The notes under the pieces were generated by a model. It was not told the DNA's origin and did no database searches. It was given only the letters and a program-made list of their open reading frames with translations. The position numbers were made by a program, and so were the translations under genes. This document shows, in pieces, positions 20,014-32,100 of a DNA stretch of 49,205 bases. The DNA comes from Vitrella brassicaformis. Its lineage: Eukaryota; Sar; Vitrellaceae. Position 1 is the first letter of the stretch, and the number at the start of each line of letters is the position of its first letter. The stretch spans positions 4,620 to 53,824 of the forward strand of contig CDMY01000546.1 in NCBI GenBank assembly GCA_001179505.1. Direction: 5' to 3'.

Positions 20014-23000
20014 TCATCCATCGCTCCCATCGGGCTCCCGAGGGAGGAGCGGCCGATCCATCCAGTCGGCCACCTCCTGCGGCAAGGACGACGACGGGCC
20101 AGGTCCATCACCATCACCATCACCACCACCACCCGCCACAGCCCAGTCCCCTGCCGATTCTGAAGCAGATGATGCCGCTCCCTCTCCCCCTCCCGCAGCT
20201 GCAGCACCACCACCACCACCAGCAACACCAGCACCAGCACCACGGGTTGATGGCTGCCGCGCCCCAGGCCCCACAAACAAGGCGCGCCACCACGGCCTTG
20301 TGGGAGGCTGTTGTGTGGGTTGTGTGGCGTTGGTTGTGCTGCCGTCGGATGGACTGCTGTTGCTGCTGCTGGAGGGTGGTGCGGGAGGGCGGGTGGTGCG
20401 GCCACTGCGGCCGCGGGGGGGCGGGGCTGCGCCGACGGCTGAGCGGAGGTCGGTCTTGCACAAGGGGCACTCGAAGGAACGCTGCAGCCTGCAGACAGAC
20501 ACAACCGCACCAAGGCGAGACGGAGAGCGTGTGTGTGTGTGTGTGTGTGTTCCTTCCTGCGTGTGTCGTGATGTGATGTGTGATGGGTTTGGCTTGCTTG
20601 TACCACTCGTCGATGCACTGTCTGTGGAAGTATTGGTTGCAGCACGGCAACTTACGAAGCCAATCTGGTGGAACACACACAACAAGCACACCGACCGGTC
20701 AGACCCACAGACAGACAGACAGACAGACAGACAAGGTGAACGGATGGATGGCTGACGCTGTAGTGTGGTCCAAGTGTGTGCCGCGCGGTGCGGTGTGTGT
20801 ACCTCCAGGTTCTAGGTCTCCCAGGCAGATCATGCACTTGGTGTCGGACCCGATGCTGCTCCCGCTGCCGCTCGCACTCCGGGACGGCGATGCACGCGCG
20901 CCGAGACTCTCATACCCACCCCCACCACCATCCCCACCAGCTGCTGCCGCCGGACGGGTGGTGTCTGCAGCCAGCACCATGCAAACCATGCATAAGGATT
21001 CCACACAGAACAGAGTGTAGGTGTGTGTGTCGGACCTTTCATCTGAGTGAGCGGCAGTTTGTTGAGCTGTGCCTCCGTCATGCCGCGGGGCCGCCTGCCG
21101 GGGGCCAACCCGCTCGCAGTCAAGATGCGCTGATATAATGGACGAAGCAAACCGTCATTGATCACCCACATTAGATCTATCTTGCGGCCTGCCTGCCTGT
21201 CTCTCCGTGTGTGTGTGTGTGAGTGTCTGCGACATACCTCTACGTCGGATTGGCTGAGGTCCGTGTTGTTGAGGACGTAAAGCTGCAGCGGGGGCGGCAG
21301 GTGGCTGATGGTGGCTGCACAAAGAGAGAGAGAGAGAGAGAGGCGCACCGCACACAAGAGGTACACCACCTCACTGTGTGAGTGTCTGTCTGTCTGTCTG
21401 TGTGCGTCCTCACATACCGAGCACTTCTCGTGGCAGCAGGTTGCGGATGGTGGGGGCAAGAGCTGCATTCACACACGCGCACACGCACACACACACACAC
21501 ACACACGTGAGACGAGACCAGGCCACGGAACGGCCAAACACAGCGAGGCAGCTGTGTGTGTGCTTGTGCTTACTTCCAGAGCAATGCACTGTGGTTTCAG
21601 GTCCAACCCGAAGGAAGGCGTCAGGCTCTGCGATGACCAGCCGGAACTGCACACCCTGGTAGGTGAAGATGTCGCCCACACGGAAACGCTGCACACGCAG
21701 AGAGAGAGAGAGAGAGAGAGAGGAGGAGATGAGATGAGATGACTGTGTGCAGTGAGAGGGCCTATCTATGTGTGGTGTGCATATTCTGTCTTGACAAGAC
21801 AAGACGTGCCCACCTTGAGGGGGTTGGTCTGCAGGTAAGGCCTCAGGTAGTCGTCCCACAGGTTGAAGCCATACGTGCGGGCCGTCGGCAACGTGTCGGA
21901 GAACGGCACAAAGTGAACCTGATAAGTGGATGGATGGATGGATGGACACGGGAAGGAACCGCAGGGAGGGAGGTGTCTGTCTGTCTGTGTCCGTTGTGTC
22001 CATGTTCTGTGTGCTGCTGCTGCTCTGTCTGTGCGAGGTGGAAAGAATTCACCGACCCTGTTGAATTCTCCCGCGCCATCCCAGTTGGCGTGGACGAGTG
22101 TGGTCTTGACGACCAAACCCATGCGGTTGTTGGGCCGCGTCGCTGCAGGCACCACACCACACGCCACACACATCCATCCATCCATCCCTTCGCCAAGCCA
22201 CACGTGTGACCAGTGTGGCCCGACCGACCTGAGCACACGACGTTGACCCCGTCGCAGTCGTATTTCCTGTTAGGCATGGCCACCAGGAAGGGATTCGACT
22301 CGATGAAGGGCTTCACATACAACAGCCACAAATCCTGGTGGACACACAACACAACCAACACAACACAACACATGTCCATAAGCTATGCTGTGTGGATGGA
22401 TGGATGGATCCCAGCCCACATACCTCATCTGAGCAGACTTGTTCGGCGTCGGGGTCCTTGGTCGTGGCGGCAAACTGGACACGCTCCAGCTCTATCAACG
22501 GAGGACCCTCAGTGAACACATGAGTCTGACACACACAACACACAACACACAACCACACACACAGCCACACAATCCATCCATCCATCCATCCATCCATCCA
22601 TCGAGAGCCTTTCTGCATGTCTGTGGCACATCCGCCAGACCCACCTGTGAGTTGACCATCCCCTCATCAGGCTCCGCCTCAATCACGACGAAATCCCTCC
22701 GGCACTGCGTGGTGATCTTGGTCCACCGCCTGACATGTGGGTTGGCCCGGAGGTGACTCATCACCGCCTCCCTCTCGCTCGCATCCGCCTCGGCGATGTC
22801 ATTGACGTCAGACCGCAGAGGCAGGATGTGCACCTTCGATACCCACCTGTCGTCACCGCCTCCATTGGTGTGTGCTGGGAAAAGCGGCTCGTCGGGAGGC
22901 GCCGAAGCGTCTGCCATCGTCAGCCTTTGCGGTTTTTTCCTGAGCTGCGAGCTTTTATGCGAGCTTGATGCGAGTCGACTGTCGCCTGTTGCTTGTGCTT

Positions 23001-23019
23001 GATCCGTTTCTTCATTCAT
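20014..23019 (-). CDS. Cdc48 N-domain-like protein with C-terminal RING finger
   Basis: Twelve exons: 23019-22645, 22525-22424, 22334-22229, 22142-22057, 21918-21814, 21688-21574, 21462-21418, 21314-21238, 21129-21036, 20964-20803, 20664-20598, 20488-20014. The length is 602 residues, or 568 if the ATG at 22917 is used. The middle (HFVPFSDTLP, LWDDYLRPYLQ, FRVGDIFTYQ, RLVIAEPD, then PETTVHCSG) follows the second half of the Cdc48/p97 N domain almost word for word (DDT, YLKPYF, GD-F, dP, PdT-i-CeG). A RING finger comes next: CMICLGDL, LPCCNQYFHRQCIDEWYK, FECPLCKTDL. The tail is Gly/Ala/Asp-rich and disordered. The protein is probably an E3 ligase with a peptide- or cofactor-binding barrel. The intron 20489-20597 has a GC donor. 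The gene is head-to-head with Uba3. Confidence 0.82.
20489..20597 (-). other. RING gene intron 11, GC-AG type
   Basis: The sense donor is TACAA|GCAAGC and the acceptor CTGCAG|GCTGCAG. Joining restores DEWYKLQRSFECPLC with correct RING spacing. No GT donor is available before the frame would be lost. Confidence 0.75.
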
Positions 23020-23080
23020 TCATTCATTCATTCATCGCCTCGCTGGGTCACTGGAGATCAAGAAGTGATCAAGTTTCAAG
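23020..23080. promoter_or_regulatory. 61-bp interval between RING and Uba3 start codons
   Basis: The interval is a shared promoter or overlapping 5' leaders. Its left part continues the (ATGA)n series on the minus strand, which supplies several overlapping upstream ATGs for the RING gene. Confidence 0.5.
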
Positions 23081-25328
23081 ATGGTGGGTGACGGCGATGT
23101 GGTGATGAGTGACGGTGCGGACCGGCATAAGCACCTGTGCAAGGTGCTCTACCGCAAGAGCCCCTTCGCCGACGAAGACTGCTTCCAACCTGGAGAGGAG
23201 GTCAGTCAGATCTCACACGCAGACACAGCGACAGATCGGCATCGGCATGCAGTGCACGGCTGTATATATTCTGTCTGTCGTGTGGACCAGACCCGCAAGT
23301 ATCTGCAGGAAGAGTGCAAAGTGCTCGTCATCGGAGCGGGCGGGCTCGGTGAGTGAGTGGGGGGATGGGTGGGTGATCCCCTTTGTTTGTTTGCGTGGTA
23401 CGTCTTAAGCTGACGCGTGTGTGTGTGCTCTGTGTGTCTGCGTGTCTGACTTCAGGCTGTGAGATTCTCAAAGATTTGGCGCTGAGTGGCTTCCGCGACA
23501 TTCACGTCATCGACATGGACACCATCGACATCACTAACCTCAACAGACAGTTCCTCTTCAGGCAAACAAAACACACACACACACACACAGATTGGGCCGT
23601 CGGACCCCATGGTTGTGTGTGTGATGTGATGTGATGTGATGGGTTGTGGTGTGGTGTGTTTAGGAGTCGGGATGTGGGTCGTCCGAAGGCTGACGTGGCG
23701 GCCGACTTCATCAACAGGCGGTGCGGCCACATGGGCGTCAACGTCACGCCACACAACTGCAAAATACAGGACTACGCTGAGGACTTCTACTCACAGGTAC
23801 CGTCACGCCACCGACACTCGTCCATCAGTAGAGGTGCATGGGTGTGAGTGGTCTGGGCGTGTGTGTGTGTGTGTTGTCTGGTGGGTGGGTCAGTTCAACG
23901 TGATAATAGCCGGTCTGGACAACATCACTGCTCGTCGGTGGATCAACTCGCTCCTTCACACAATGGTCGAATTCGACGAAGATGAAAACCCTGATGGATC
24001 GACCATCAAGGTAGGTACCCACACACACACCTGCACTGCACACACGACTGCACACACGACTGCACAGTGACTCTCTCTCTCTCTCTCTGTGTATGTGTGT
24101 GTGTCTGTCTGTGTGTCGGCCAGCCTCTGTTGGATGGCGGCACTGAGGGTCTGAAGGGCCAGAGCCGTGTCATCATCCCCTATATGACGTCATGCTTCGA
24201 CTGCTCACTCGACTCATTCCCGCCACAGGCAATGAATGCACCACACACAGAGACAGAGGGAGAGACAGAGAGAGAGACAGGGAGAGAGAGAGAAAGAGGG
24301 ATTCTTTTGACACGTGTGTGTGAATGTGTGTGCTGTGTATTGTGTGCTGAAGGTGAATTATCCCATGTGTACCATTGCCGAGACGCCCCGTCTGCCGGAG
24401 CACTGCATCGAGTACGTCCTCGTCGTCGAGTGGGACAAACACTTCCCTAACAGGAAACTGGTGCTCACCTCTACACAACAAATCAAACCAAACCAAACCA
24501 CCACATGCACACCGCATGGCGATCATGTGTGTGTGTGTGTGCGTGAGTGTGTGTGTAGAATACCGATTCCCCTCAGGACATGAAGTGGATCTTCGACCAG
24601 GCTAAGGAGCGGGCCGACACGTTCGGCATCCGCGGCGTCACATACTCTCTCACCATGGGAGTCGTCAAGGTGGGTGCGCCAACACACACAGGAGCCAACA
24701 CACACACACACACACAGACGTGAAGCGAACCTCTTTGTGTGTGTCTGTGTGCAGCGGATCATTCCAGCGGTGGCCTCGACCAACGCACTTATCGCTGCGT
24801 CACTCGTCAATGAGGTAGCCACACCACACCACACCACACCATACCCAGCTGACTACTCCGCTCACTCACACGCCAGTCGTGTGGTGTGGTCAGGCGCTGA
24901 AGATCTCCACGTACTGCGGTCCGGTGCTGAACACTTACATGATGTACATGGGCAACGAGGGCGTCTACATACACACATTCGAATATGAAAAGAAAGACGT
25001 ACGGACGGGCGAACGAATGCACCGCACGACGGGCGGGGCGGACGTCACCAGACCACACCACTCCCAAGGGGCTGGGCTACACACACACATACACACACAC
25101 ACACACACAGACAGAGACACAAACAGTGGCTGTGCTGTGCTGTGCTGTCTGTCTGTGTGTGTCAGGACTGTTTGGTGTGTTCGGGTACGATCCGCAACCT
25201 GTCCATGCCCGCCGCCACCTCACTACAGGGACTCATCGACAGGTCGGTATGTCGGGATGGACTCACTGACTGATTGTGCACACACACATGCCCATGCACA
25301 CCACACCCCCGGCAAGGGGCTAGCATCT

Positions 25329-25378
<50 letters not shown>

Positions 25379-25799
25379 TGCCGACAATCAGTCTGTGTGC
25401 GGATCCGTCGCTGAAGCTGCAGAGACCTTCCATCACTTCCGACAAAGTGAGTGCGCTTAGACACCTGGCCACCCGCCCCCCGGCAGCACCAGGCGGCACA
25501 GCGCTGTGTTGAATTGAATGTGATTGTGGTGTTTTCAGGCTGTGGTGTTCATGTCGAGCCCGCTGCTGCGCAAGGACCACGAGTACAAACTGCCCATGAC
25601 GCTGCGGTCAGTCAGTTGTCAGACACACCACCTCGCTGCACTGCAACACCATTCCATCATGGTGCTCTGTTGTGAGTTGTGAGTTGTGGGTGTGTGCAGG
25701 CAGCTGGTGGATGAGGGTGTGCTTGGCGAGAATGAGGTGCTCATCGTCACCGACCCGATCATACCCTCCAAACTCAAAATCAGAATCGCTCTCACTTAG
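23081..25799 (+). CDS. UBA3: NEDD8-activating enzyme E1 catalytic subunit Uba3
   Basis: Fourteen exons: 23081-23200, 23291-23348, 23456-23561, 23664-23796, 23894-24010, 24124-24228, 24353-24460, 24559-24669, 24755-24814, 24894-24998, 25166-25242, 25392-25446, 25539-25606, 25700-25799, giving 440 residues. The enzyme adenylates NEDD8, carries it as a thioester and passes it to Ubc12, with Ula1/APP-BP1 as partner. Diagnostic parts are the nucleotide loop [60 protein letters not shown], the zinc pairs CFDC and CLVC, and the catalytic-cysteine motif [19 protein letters not shown] (Cys about residue 218). [15 protein letters not shown] and a C-terminal ubiquitin-fold domain follow. The introns at 23562-23663 and 24229-24352 use GC donors. 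Length and motif order are normal for the family. Confidence 0.96.
23562..23663 (+). other. Uba3 intron 3, GC-AG type, CA/GT bipartite
   Basis: The donor is CTTCAG|GCAAAC and the acceptor TTTAG|GAGTCG, joining QFLFR to SRDVGRP. The intron begins with (AC)n and ends with GT-rich repeats, so its two ends are complementary. Confidence 0.8.
24229..24352 (+). other. Uba3 intron 6, GC-AG type
   Basis: The donor is CCACAG|GCAATG and the acceptor CTGAAG|GTGAAT, joining SFPPQ to VNYPMCTIA exactly as in the family. Confidence 0.8.
24815..24893 (+). other. Uba3 intron 9 with terminal inverted repeat
   Basis: A CCACA-type array just after the donor contains ACCACACCACAC. The 3' end contains its exact reverse complement GTGTGGTGTGGT, immediately before CAG. 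A stem of about 12 bp would bring donor and acceptor together. Confidence 0.75.
25339..25380 (+). repeat. (CT)n followed by (GT)n
   Basis: This long pyrimidine-then-GT tract lies near the acceptor of Uba3 intron 11 (25243-25391). It probably acts as a polypyrimidine tract. Confidence 0.85.
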
Positions 25800-26668
25800 A
25801 GACACAGACAGACAGACAGAGAGACAGACGGCGGACGGTGTGTGTGTGTGTGTGCGTGCGTGTAGAGCGTTTATCGGTCATGTATCTAGCTAGCCTAGCA
25901 TCATGGGGGGGATGATTTGGACCCCTCTGTGTGTGTGGTGTGGGTATTATCATCATGATTGATCGGCTGGCTACTGAGTCGTCCATCCATCCGTCCATCC
26001 TTCATCCATCTGCTTGAAAGTCCGCCATCTGCTGCACTCACTGCATGCGCCATCAACACGCACACACATACACACACCGGTTCTCGCAGCTCACACGTCA
26101 AGAGAGTAGTCAGTCGAAGGAGTCAGTCAGTCAGTCAGGCAGACAGGCAGCCGTTCGTCTACACACCTTCTCAAGCTCCACGAAGCAGTCAGCGGCATAG
26201 CATAGCGTAGCATAGCGTAGCACCGGTCATTCCATTCAGGCAGCCTGTTGTTTGGCTGCGCGTGAAGTGAACTTACTTGCCACCCATCCCCTCCCGCGCC
26301 CCCACCCACCACACGGCGTGTCCCATCATCTTGCCTTGCCCAGCCCAAACTGTGTGTGTGTGCTGGTCTGTCGAGTCGATAGCGTCGGCTGGTAGAGATG
26401 TGATGAGCCAGGCAGGAAGGAAGAAAGGCAGCCAGGCAGCCAGGCGGCGGCGTACGCACGAGTCTGTATAGCTTATGTAAGTATCTACAATCCCACCGGT
26501 GCTCTGCTCTCCTTCTACCCTCCCCTGCCCTCCCCCCGATTAAACTCACAAATGAGTCAGTCGACCAATGCAATCAGACACGCACACACAGGCACACTGA
26601 CAGGGAAGCAGGCAAACAGGCAGACAGGAAAAGAGAGAGAGAGAGAGAGAGACCTGACTTCCATCAAT

Positions 26669-26701
<33 letters not shown>

Positions 26702-27251
26702 AGAGAGAGAAGCGGCAGGGAGGGAGGGAGCGGGCTGGAGGCAGGGAGGGTGACGCAGCGCAGCCCCGCTCGTCTGATCTGACCACGCCACGTCACGTCG
26801 GCCCGGCCATGCCGTCCACCACAGCTCACTCAAGCACTCAAACTCTCTCAGCTAGCTAGTCTCAGCAGCACGCCTTGCCTTGGCCCTTTCCCATCCCATC
26901 TGTCTGCCGATCCTCTCTCGTCAGTCAATCATTGTGTGTCAGTCATTGTGTATCATTGTATTACAATCTGTATGGCCGCTAGCTACTGGCCTGGCAGGCT
27001 GCCATCAGGCAGCCCGACCAAACCGATCAACCAACCGCTCCAAAGGGTCGAGAGAGACGAGACAGCAAAACCGCCGCCCGCCCGCCCGCCCGCCCGCCCG
27101 CCCAAATCGCCAAGTCTACGCTAACTCAGTGGTCGACAACCATGCAGTCAGTGAGTCGCTCAGTCACTTGCCCCTCCCCCTCCCCCTCCCCCCCGCCCTG
27201 CGTGAGTGTGTGTGGCTAACCTAACTGAGGTGTGTGTGTGTGTGTGCTAGA
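25800..27251. other. Largest intergenic region, convergent
   Basis: These 1.45 kb separate the stops of Uba3 and the USP. The region carries (CAGT)n, (GA)n near 26630-26655 and 26700-26712, (CAGA)n near 26672-26700, and (CCCG)n at about 27074-27103. I found no ORF with homology, no tRNA cloverleaf and no intron pattern. It may hold long 3' UTRs or a non-coding RNA that I cannot detect. Confidence 0.5.
27074..27103. repeat. (CCCG)n microsatellite
   Basis: About seven tandem CCCG units lie in the intergenic region. Confidence 0.85.
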
Positions 27252-29122
27252 TTAGATGGGTGTGGGTGCGACGTCGACTATGGTCCTGGTGGTATCGACG
27301 TAGGTGAGCAGGAGGGCCCCCGCGTGGTTCAGGACCTCGCACTCGCGCTTCTCGGATATCATGCGGTCGTCACAGCTGATCCTAAACACACACACACACC
27401 ACCACACAGCCCGCATTACGCCCAATCGACCCACCCACCCCAGGCATCCGCCCGTCCTCTCACCATTTGTCGTGGCCGCGTCTGACGAATGCGCTGAAGT
27501 GCCCCACGTGGGCCTCCTCGCCGTGGTGGACCACCACCGACACGAGCTGGTAGCTGGGGGGCGGGGCCGGGGCGTTGTCAGGCTCGGCGAGGTGGGGGTG
27601 CGCCGCGCGCCAACGGGAGTACTCCTCCCACTTGTGACGCTCCTCATACCGCCACCTACACACACACACACACACACACACGTATAGCCGCGCATGGTGG
27701 GGATGGTTGTGCTGGCTGGTCCGGCAGGCAGTGGCAGTGGCAGTGGGTCGGACCAGTCGAAGTTGAATTGGAGTTCTCGGCCGTACTCGATGACCTTGCC
27801 CGTCTTGATAGCCTGGAGCGCACCAAAACCCGTGCGCTTCAAGCTCAACACCAGGATCTGACAGACAGACACCCACCCCACACAAGCAGAGAGAGAAACG
27901 ACACACATCACACATCACCTACTCTGCCTGTGTGGTGTGGCGTGTTGGCTGTCTGTCTGCGTCGGTTGCCTACGGGGGGCCAGGTCTCGACGAAGAGTTT
28001 GTGATAGATGTGCCGGTGCTTGGGGTCGGCGCGCAGGACCTCCTCCTCGTCGCGGTCCACCATGGTGCAGCAGATGGCGTCCCTGCAGGTGACGTGAGGC
28101 ACAGGTGGTCAGTGGGATAATGGGTCTGTGTGCGTCTGTGAGCGTCTGTGTGTGTCTGTGTGTGTGTGTGTCTGTGCGGCTTGCGTACTCGATGGTTCTG
28201 ATTGTGGTGTCGGTGATGGCGAGGTCGAGTGTCCAGAAGGCCTCGGGCTTCCACGTCAACTTGCTCTTGTCTGATGAATGGAGAGGGGTCAAGGCACACA
28301 CACACACACAGACACAGACACACAGACACAAGTGGAGTGGCCAAACGAACGAACGAACGATTCTTGTGTCGGCGGATCGGTCGCTCGTTCACTCACTCAC
28401 TCACCGTTGTCAGACTGCACGACCCGCGACACCACGCCGGCAAACAGCTTGCTGATGGGGGATGAGTTGATGTCCTGCAGAGTGTCGTTGCTGCACACAC
28501 ACACACACACACACACAGGCATGCACATGCACACCCCTGCCGATGCGCAGCTTGTCAAGGTGGTGTGTCTACGCGTGGTTGGCGGCTGGTGGATCGGTGG
28601 AAGACGACGACGGCTTGGATGGCTGTGGGGGCGGTGGCGACTGGGACGAGAGCCGCCCGAGGCTCTGACAATACAATCCAATACAATCCAATGCACCACC
28701 AAGCGAGATATGCACTCACTCACGCACCCCTCGGCGGTAGATGCTCTCTTTGTGGAGGTTGTTGAGTAGGTCGAGAAGAAACTCCTGAGGGTCAGACTGC
28801 ACACCACCGAAGGCATGACCAGCTGCACACACCACACCACACCACACCACATCACATCATCTGACCTGACTGACACAGATGTGTTTGTTGTGTGCAGTGC
28901 AGTCATCTGACTGATCTGTGTGTGCAGGTGAGTGAGGTGACCTCTGCCACGGTGGTCGGGGTGGCTCTGGCTCTGGCTGTTCTCGAACTCCTTGATGACA
29001 GTCTCGAAGAAGGCCGAGGCGTAGAGGGCCGGGAGGGCGGTGTCCTCGCCAGCCAGCGACCCCTTCTCGGGACCCTTGTCGCTCAAACTCTCGGTATAAG
29101 CCACTTGCACATCTGTCAAACA

Positions 29123-29156
<34 letters not shown>

Positions 29157-32100
29157 TGGAGGTGCTGACGACTGTGCGCGTCTGTGTATGTGTGTATCGT
29201 CCGTCGCCTACAGTTGTCCCTGTCCTTGTGGTGCTCAAGGATGGGCTGGCAGATGTCCCGCAGCCTCTGGGTGCGCTCATGCTCCTTGTCGAGGGTCGCC
29301 TGGTTCTTGGCGCGGTAGAACTCGGCGAAGATCGCCCGAAAGGCCGCGTGGAAGGGGTAGTGCAGACGGTGCTGTTCCCTCCACTCACGGTCGTACTGCG
29401 CCGCATTGGCCAAACCCTGCCACACGCACACGCACACAACGGGGAGACACACAGAACCGATTTGTGTGCGTCTCTCGGTTGTGTGTGTGAGGGTCGAAAT
29501 CTACCTCTGCCGATAGCGAGAGGTACTCTGCGAACCACTGTAGCGGCAGCATTCCCTGGATCAACTGACGGACACACCACACCACACCACACCAAACCAC
29601 ACCACACCACACCACGTGTGTGTGTGAGTGTGTGTGTGTTGGTTGGGTGTTTGTTTACATACCGCATTGAGATAGCAGTAGTTCTTGATGTTTTCGAGGC
29701 CGCGGGGCTGCCACAGTGGCTCGCCATCGGGCAGCGCCTCGTCTTCATCCTACACACACACAGACACAACACAAGCGACGGGCGGATGGATGGATTGTGA
29801 GTGCATCGCTGCATGCCGGCTGTTTGCCTCACTCACTGACCCGTTTGAGGATGAGCAGCTCCTTCTCGTATTCGAGGATCTTGGACGATACCGTGGCCAG
29901 GTGCGGAAGCCAATGAGGGTTACAATCAACCGCCGCACTAGAGCGGCGCCGAACATATTGCTCAAACTGACCACACACACACACACAGACAGAGCCAATA
30001 CAGATGACACTCGGCGCCACAGACACACACCTGCCCCGCCAGAACTCACCAAGTGCACGCGCAGCCTCTCGTGGGGCTTGAGGTCGCGCAGTTCCATGGT
30101 GCGGGCATCCTTGAGGGCGAAGTAGAGGCCTCGTGTGATGACGCTGAACTGCCCCCCTCTCGCCATCAAGTTGCACTTGAGGCTGTCCGTCATCCAGTTG
30201 GTCGACAGCAGCCGCGGCTTCTTGGCGAACTCCATGTCGGCACGGCCCTCCCCGCCCCTCCCCCCTGCGGCGCCAGGGGCCACCACGGCCGAGGGCGTGC
30301 CGGGGGGCGGACCCCAGACGGACCCAGATGACGTCGACTTGGGCGGCGGGGGCGAGGGACCGGGCAGAGACGAAGGCTTGATGAGCGGCATTTGCGGCTG
30401 CACCACGCTGCCATCGCCGTACCCGTCCACGCGAATCATCCCGTGCGGCACAGTGTGACCGCTCGCACCGGTGGTCCAGGCCTCCTCCAACTCGTGAGAT
30501 GAAGTCCCCGCATCGCCCCCCTGCTGCCGTCCAGTGGCGATGCCCCTGCCCGCGCCACGCCTGTCACCCATGCGGCCTGCTGGCGGCGGAAGGACCTTGA
30601 GCTCAGCGGGCATCGGTGGGGCGGGGTATGGCCCGGCCGGCTTGGGGTCCACACGCAGGATTTGGGGGGGCGGGTGCGATGGGGCGACGACCGACGAGGC
30701 CGGTGTGCTGACGGGGGGTGTGAGGGAGGGCTCCGGTCGGTCATCTCTCTCTCTGGAATGCCTCACGACTCGCACGAAGAAGTGACAGAGTGGCGAGAGT
30801 TGTGGGAAGTCGTAGAGCTCGAGCTTGAACCACTTGGCCTTGCGGCCGTTCCAGTCGAGCTTGACCACGATGTTGTCCCACGTGTGCGGCACCCCGTCCC
30901 TCGCCTCGGCCACGTCCTTGTCCTCGGCCGCCTCACACGCCGTCGCCACCGCCTCAGCCAAACCCTGCATGAACCGCTCGTCGTCTCCACTCACATACGT
31001 CAACAGGGCGCTGGGGGCCGACACAGATGAGGAGGAGGAGGAGGACGCAGCAGCAGCGGCGATGGCGGCCTGGCTGGTCTTGCGTGCCTTGTTGTGGTCC
31101 TCACAGGCCCTCTTGATGCGCGAGAGGTACCAGCTGACGACCGACCGCTTGATGTGGACGCCGCCCTCGGGGCTCTTGGTGTTGTCGAGCAGGCGGGGGT
31201 GCTGGATGAACCAGATGTCGGTGTCGTCGTCTGCGTCGCTGTCGGAGCACCGCCCGCCGTACTTGGTCACCGGCCGGGGCGACGAGGCACAGGAGCCGGG
31301 CGGCACCTCCTCTCTCGGCGGCGCCTCACGCGCCGGTCTGGCCCTCGACTTGTCCCTCTTGTCCTCCTTGCCACCCGCTTCGGGCTTGGGCTTGGGGCGA
31401 TGGACGAAGCGGCTGAGCTGCTCGCTCTCGCTTATGTCGTCCTCCTCCTCGTTGTCTTGCTCGTCATTGTCCTTGTCGGACGCACCCTGGTCGCCCTCGA
31501 CCTCCTCGGGTGGCGGGGCCGCAGCGGCCGCTGCTGCCTGGCGTCGCTTGTTCTCCTCCTCCTTCTCCTTCTGCTTGCGGGCCTTGCGGGCCTTCCTGTC
31601 CTTCTTGGTCTCCTCGTCGGACAGCTCGACGCCGAGTGCCTTCTGGGCCTCGCGGGCTCGCAGCTCGGCCGCCTGCTGCTTCTCCCTCACGGCCTGTTCA
31701 TCCTTGGCGTGGTCGCCCCTGCCCTTGTCCTTCTCGGCCTTGCGCTGCTTCTTCTTCTGGGCCTTCTCGTGCTTCTCGCGCAGCTCCTCACGCTTGACCT
31801 CTGAGCGGTTCTTGGCCTTGGACTCCTCACGAGACTCCTCGGGCGACACGCCCATGGCGATCTTCGCCAACACCTCTGAACACACGAACCAACGAACAAC
31901 GAGGGAGGGAGGGGAGGGACACCGCACAGCCATACATCCATCGTGTTGTGCCGTATTGTGGTGTGGGTGGGGCTGCGTGGCGTGGTGGAGGGGCGGGTGG
32001 GTACCCACCGGTGTCCTTTGTGAGTGAGCCCTTCTCAGAGGTGAGCCTGTTGATTCCCTCGGTGGCTTTCTGTATCTTGTCGTCGAGGTCGGCGATGCTG

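Noticed and set aside
4438-27251. CRISPR-like or telomere-like arrays
   Set aside because: The repeats are 2-5 bp microsatellites without spacers; none matches a telomeric unit or a CRISPR repeat-spacer layout.
25800-27251. Hidden gene, tRNA or mobile element in the largest spacer
   Set aside because: No conserved coding segment, no cloverleaf with box A/B, no terminal inverted repeats or reverse-transcriptase motifs could be found by eye.
28720-28728. Alternative USP exon 11 donor at GGG|GTGCGT with acceptor CTGCAG|GACATC
   Set aside because: Phase works but skips the first acceptor after the GT tract. The donor GA|GTGAGT with acceptor GTGCAG|CAACGA also keeps frame, uses stronger sites and gives RRGVRDNDTLQDINSS.
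30825-32027. 400-codon plus-strand open frame
   Set aside because: Antisense to the charged coiled region of the USP gene, where Lys/Glu codons read backwards give Leu/Phe/Ser. No homology is seen.
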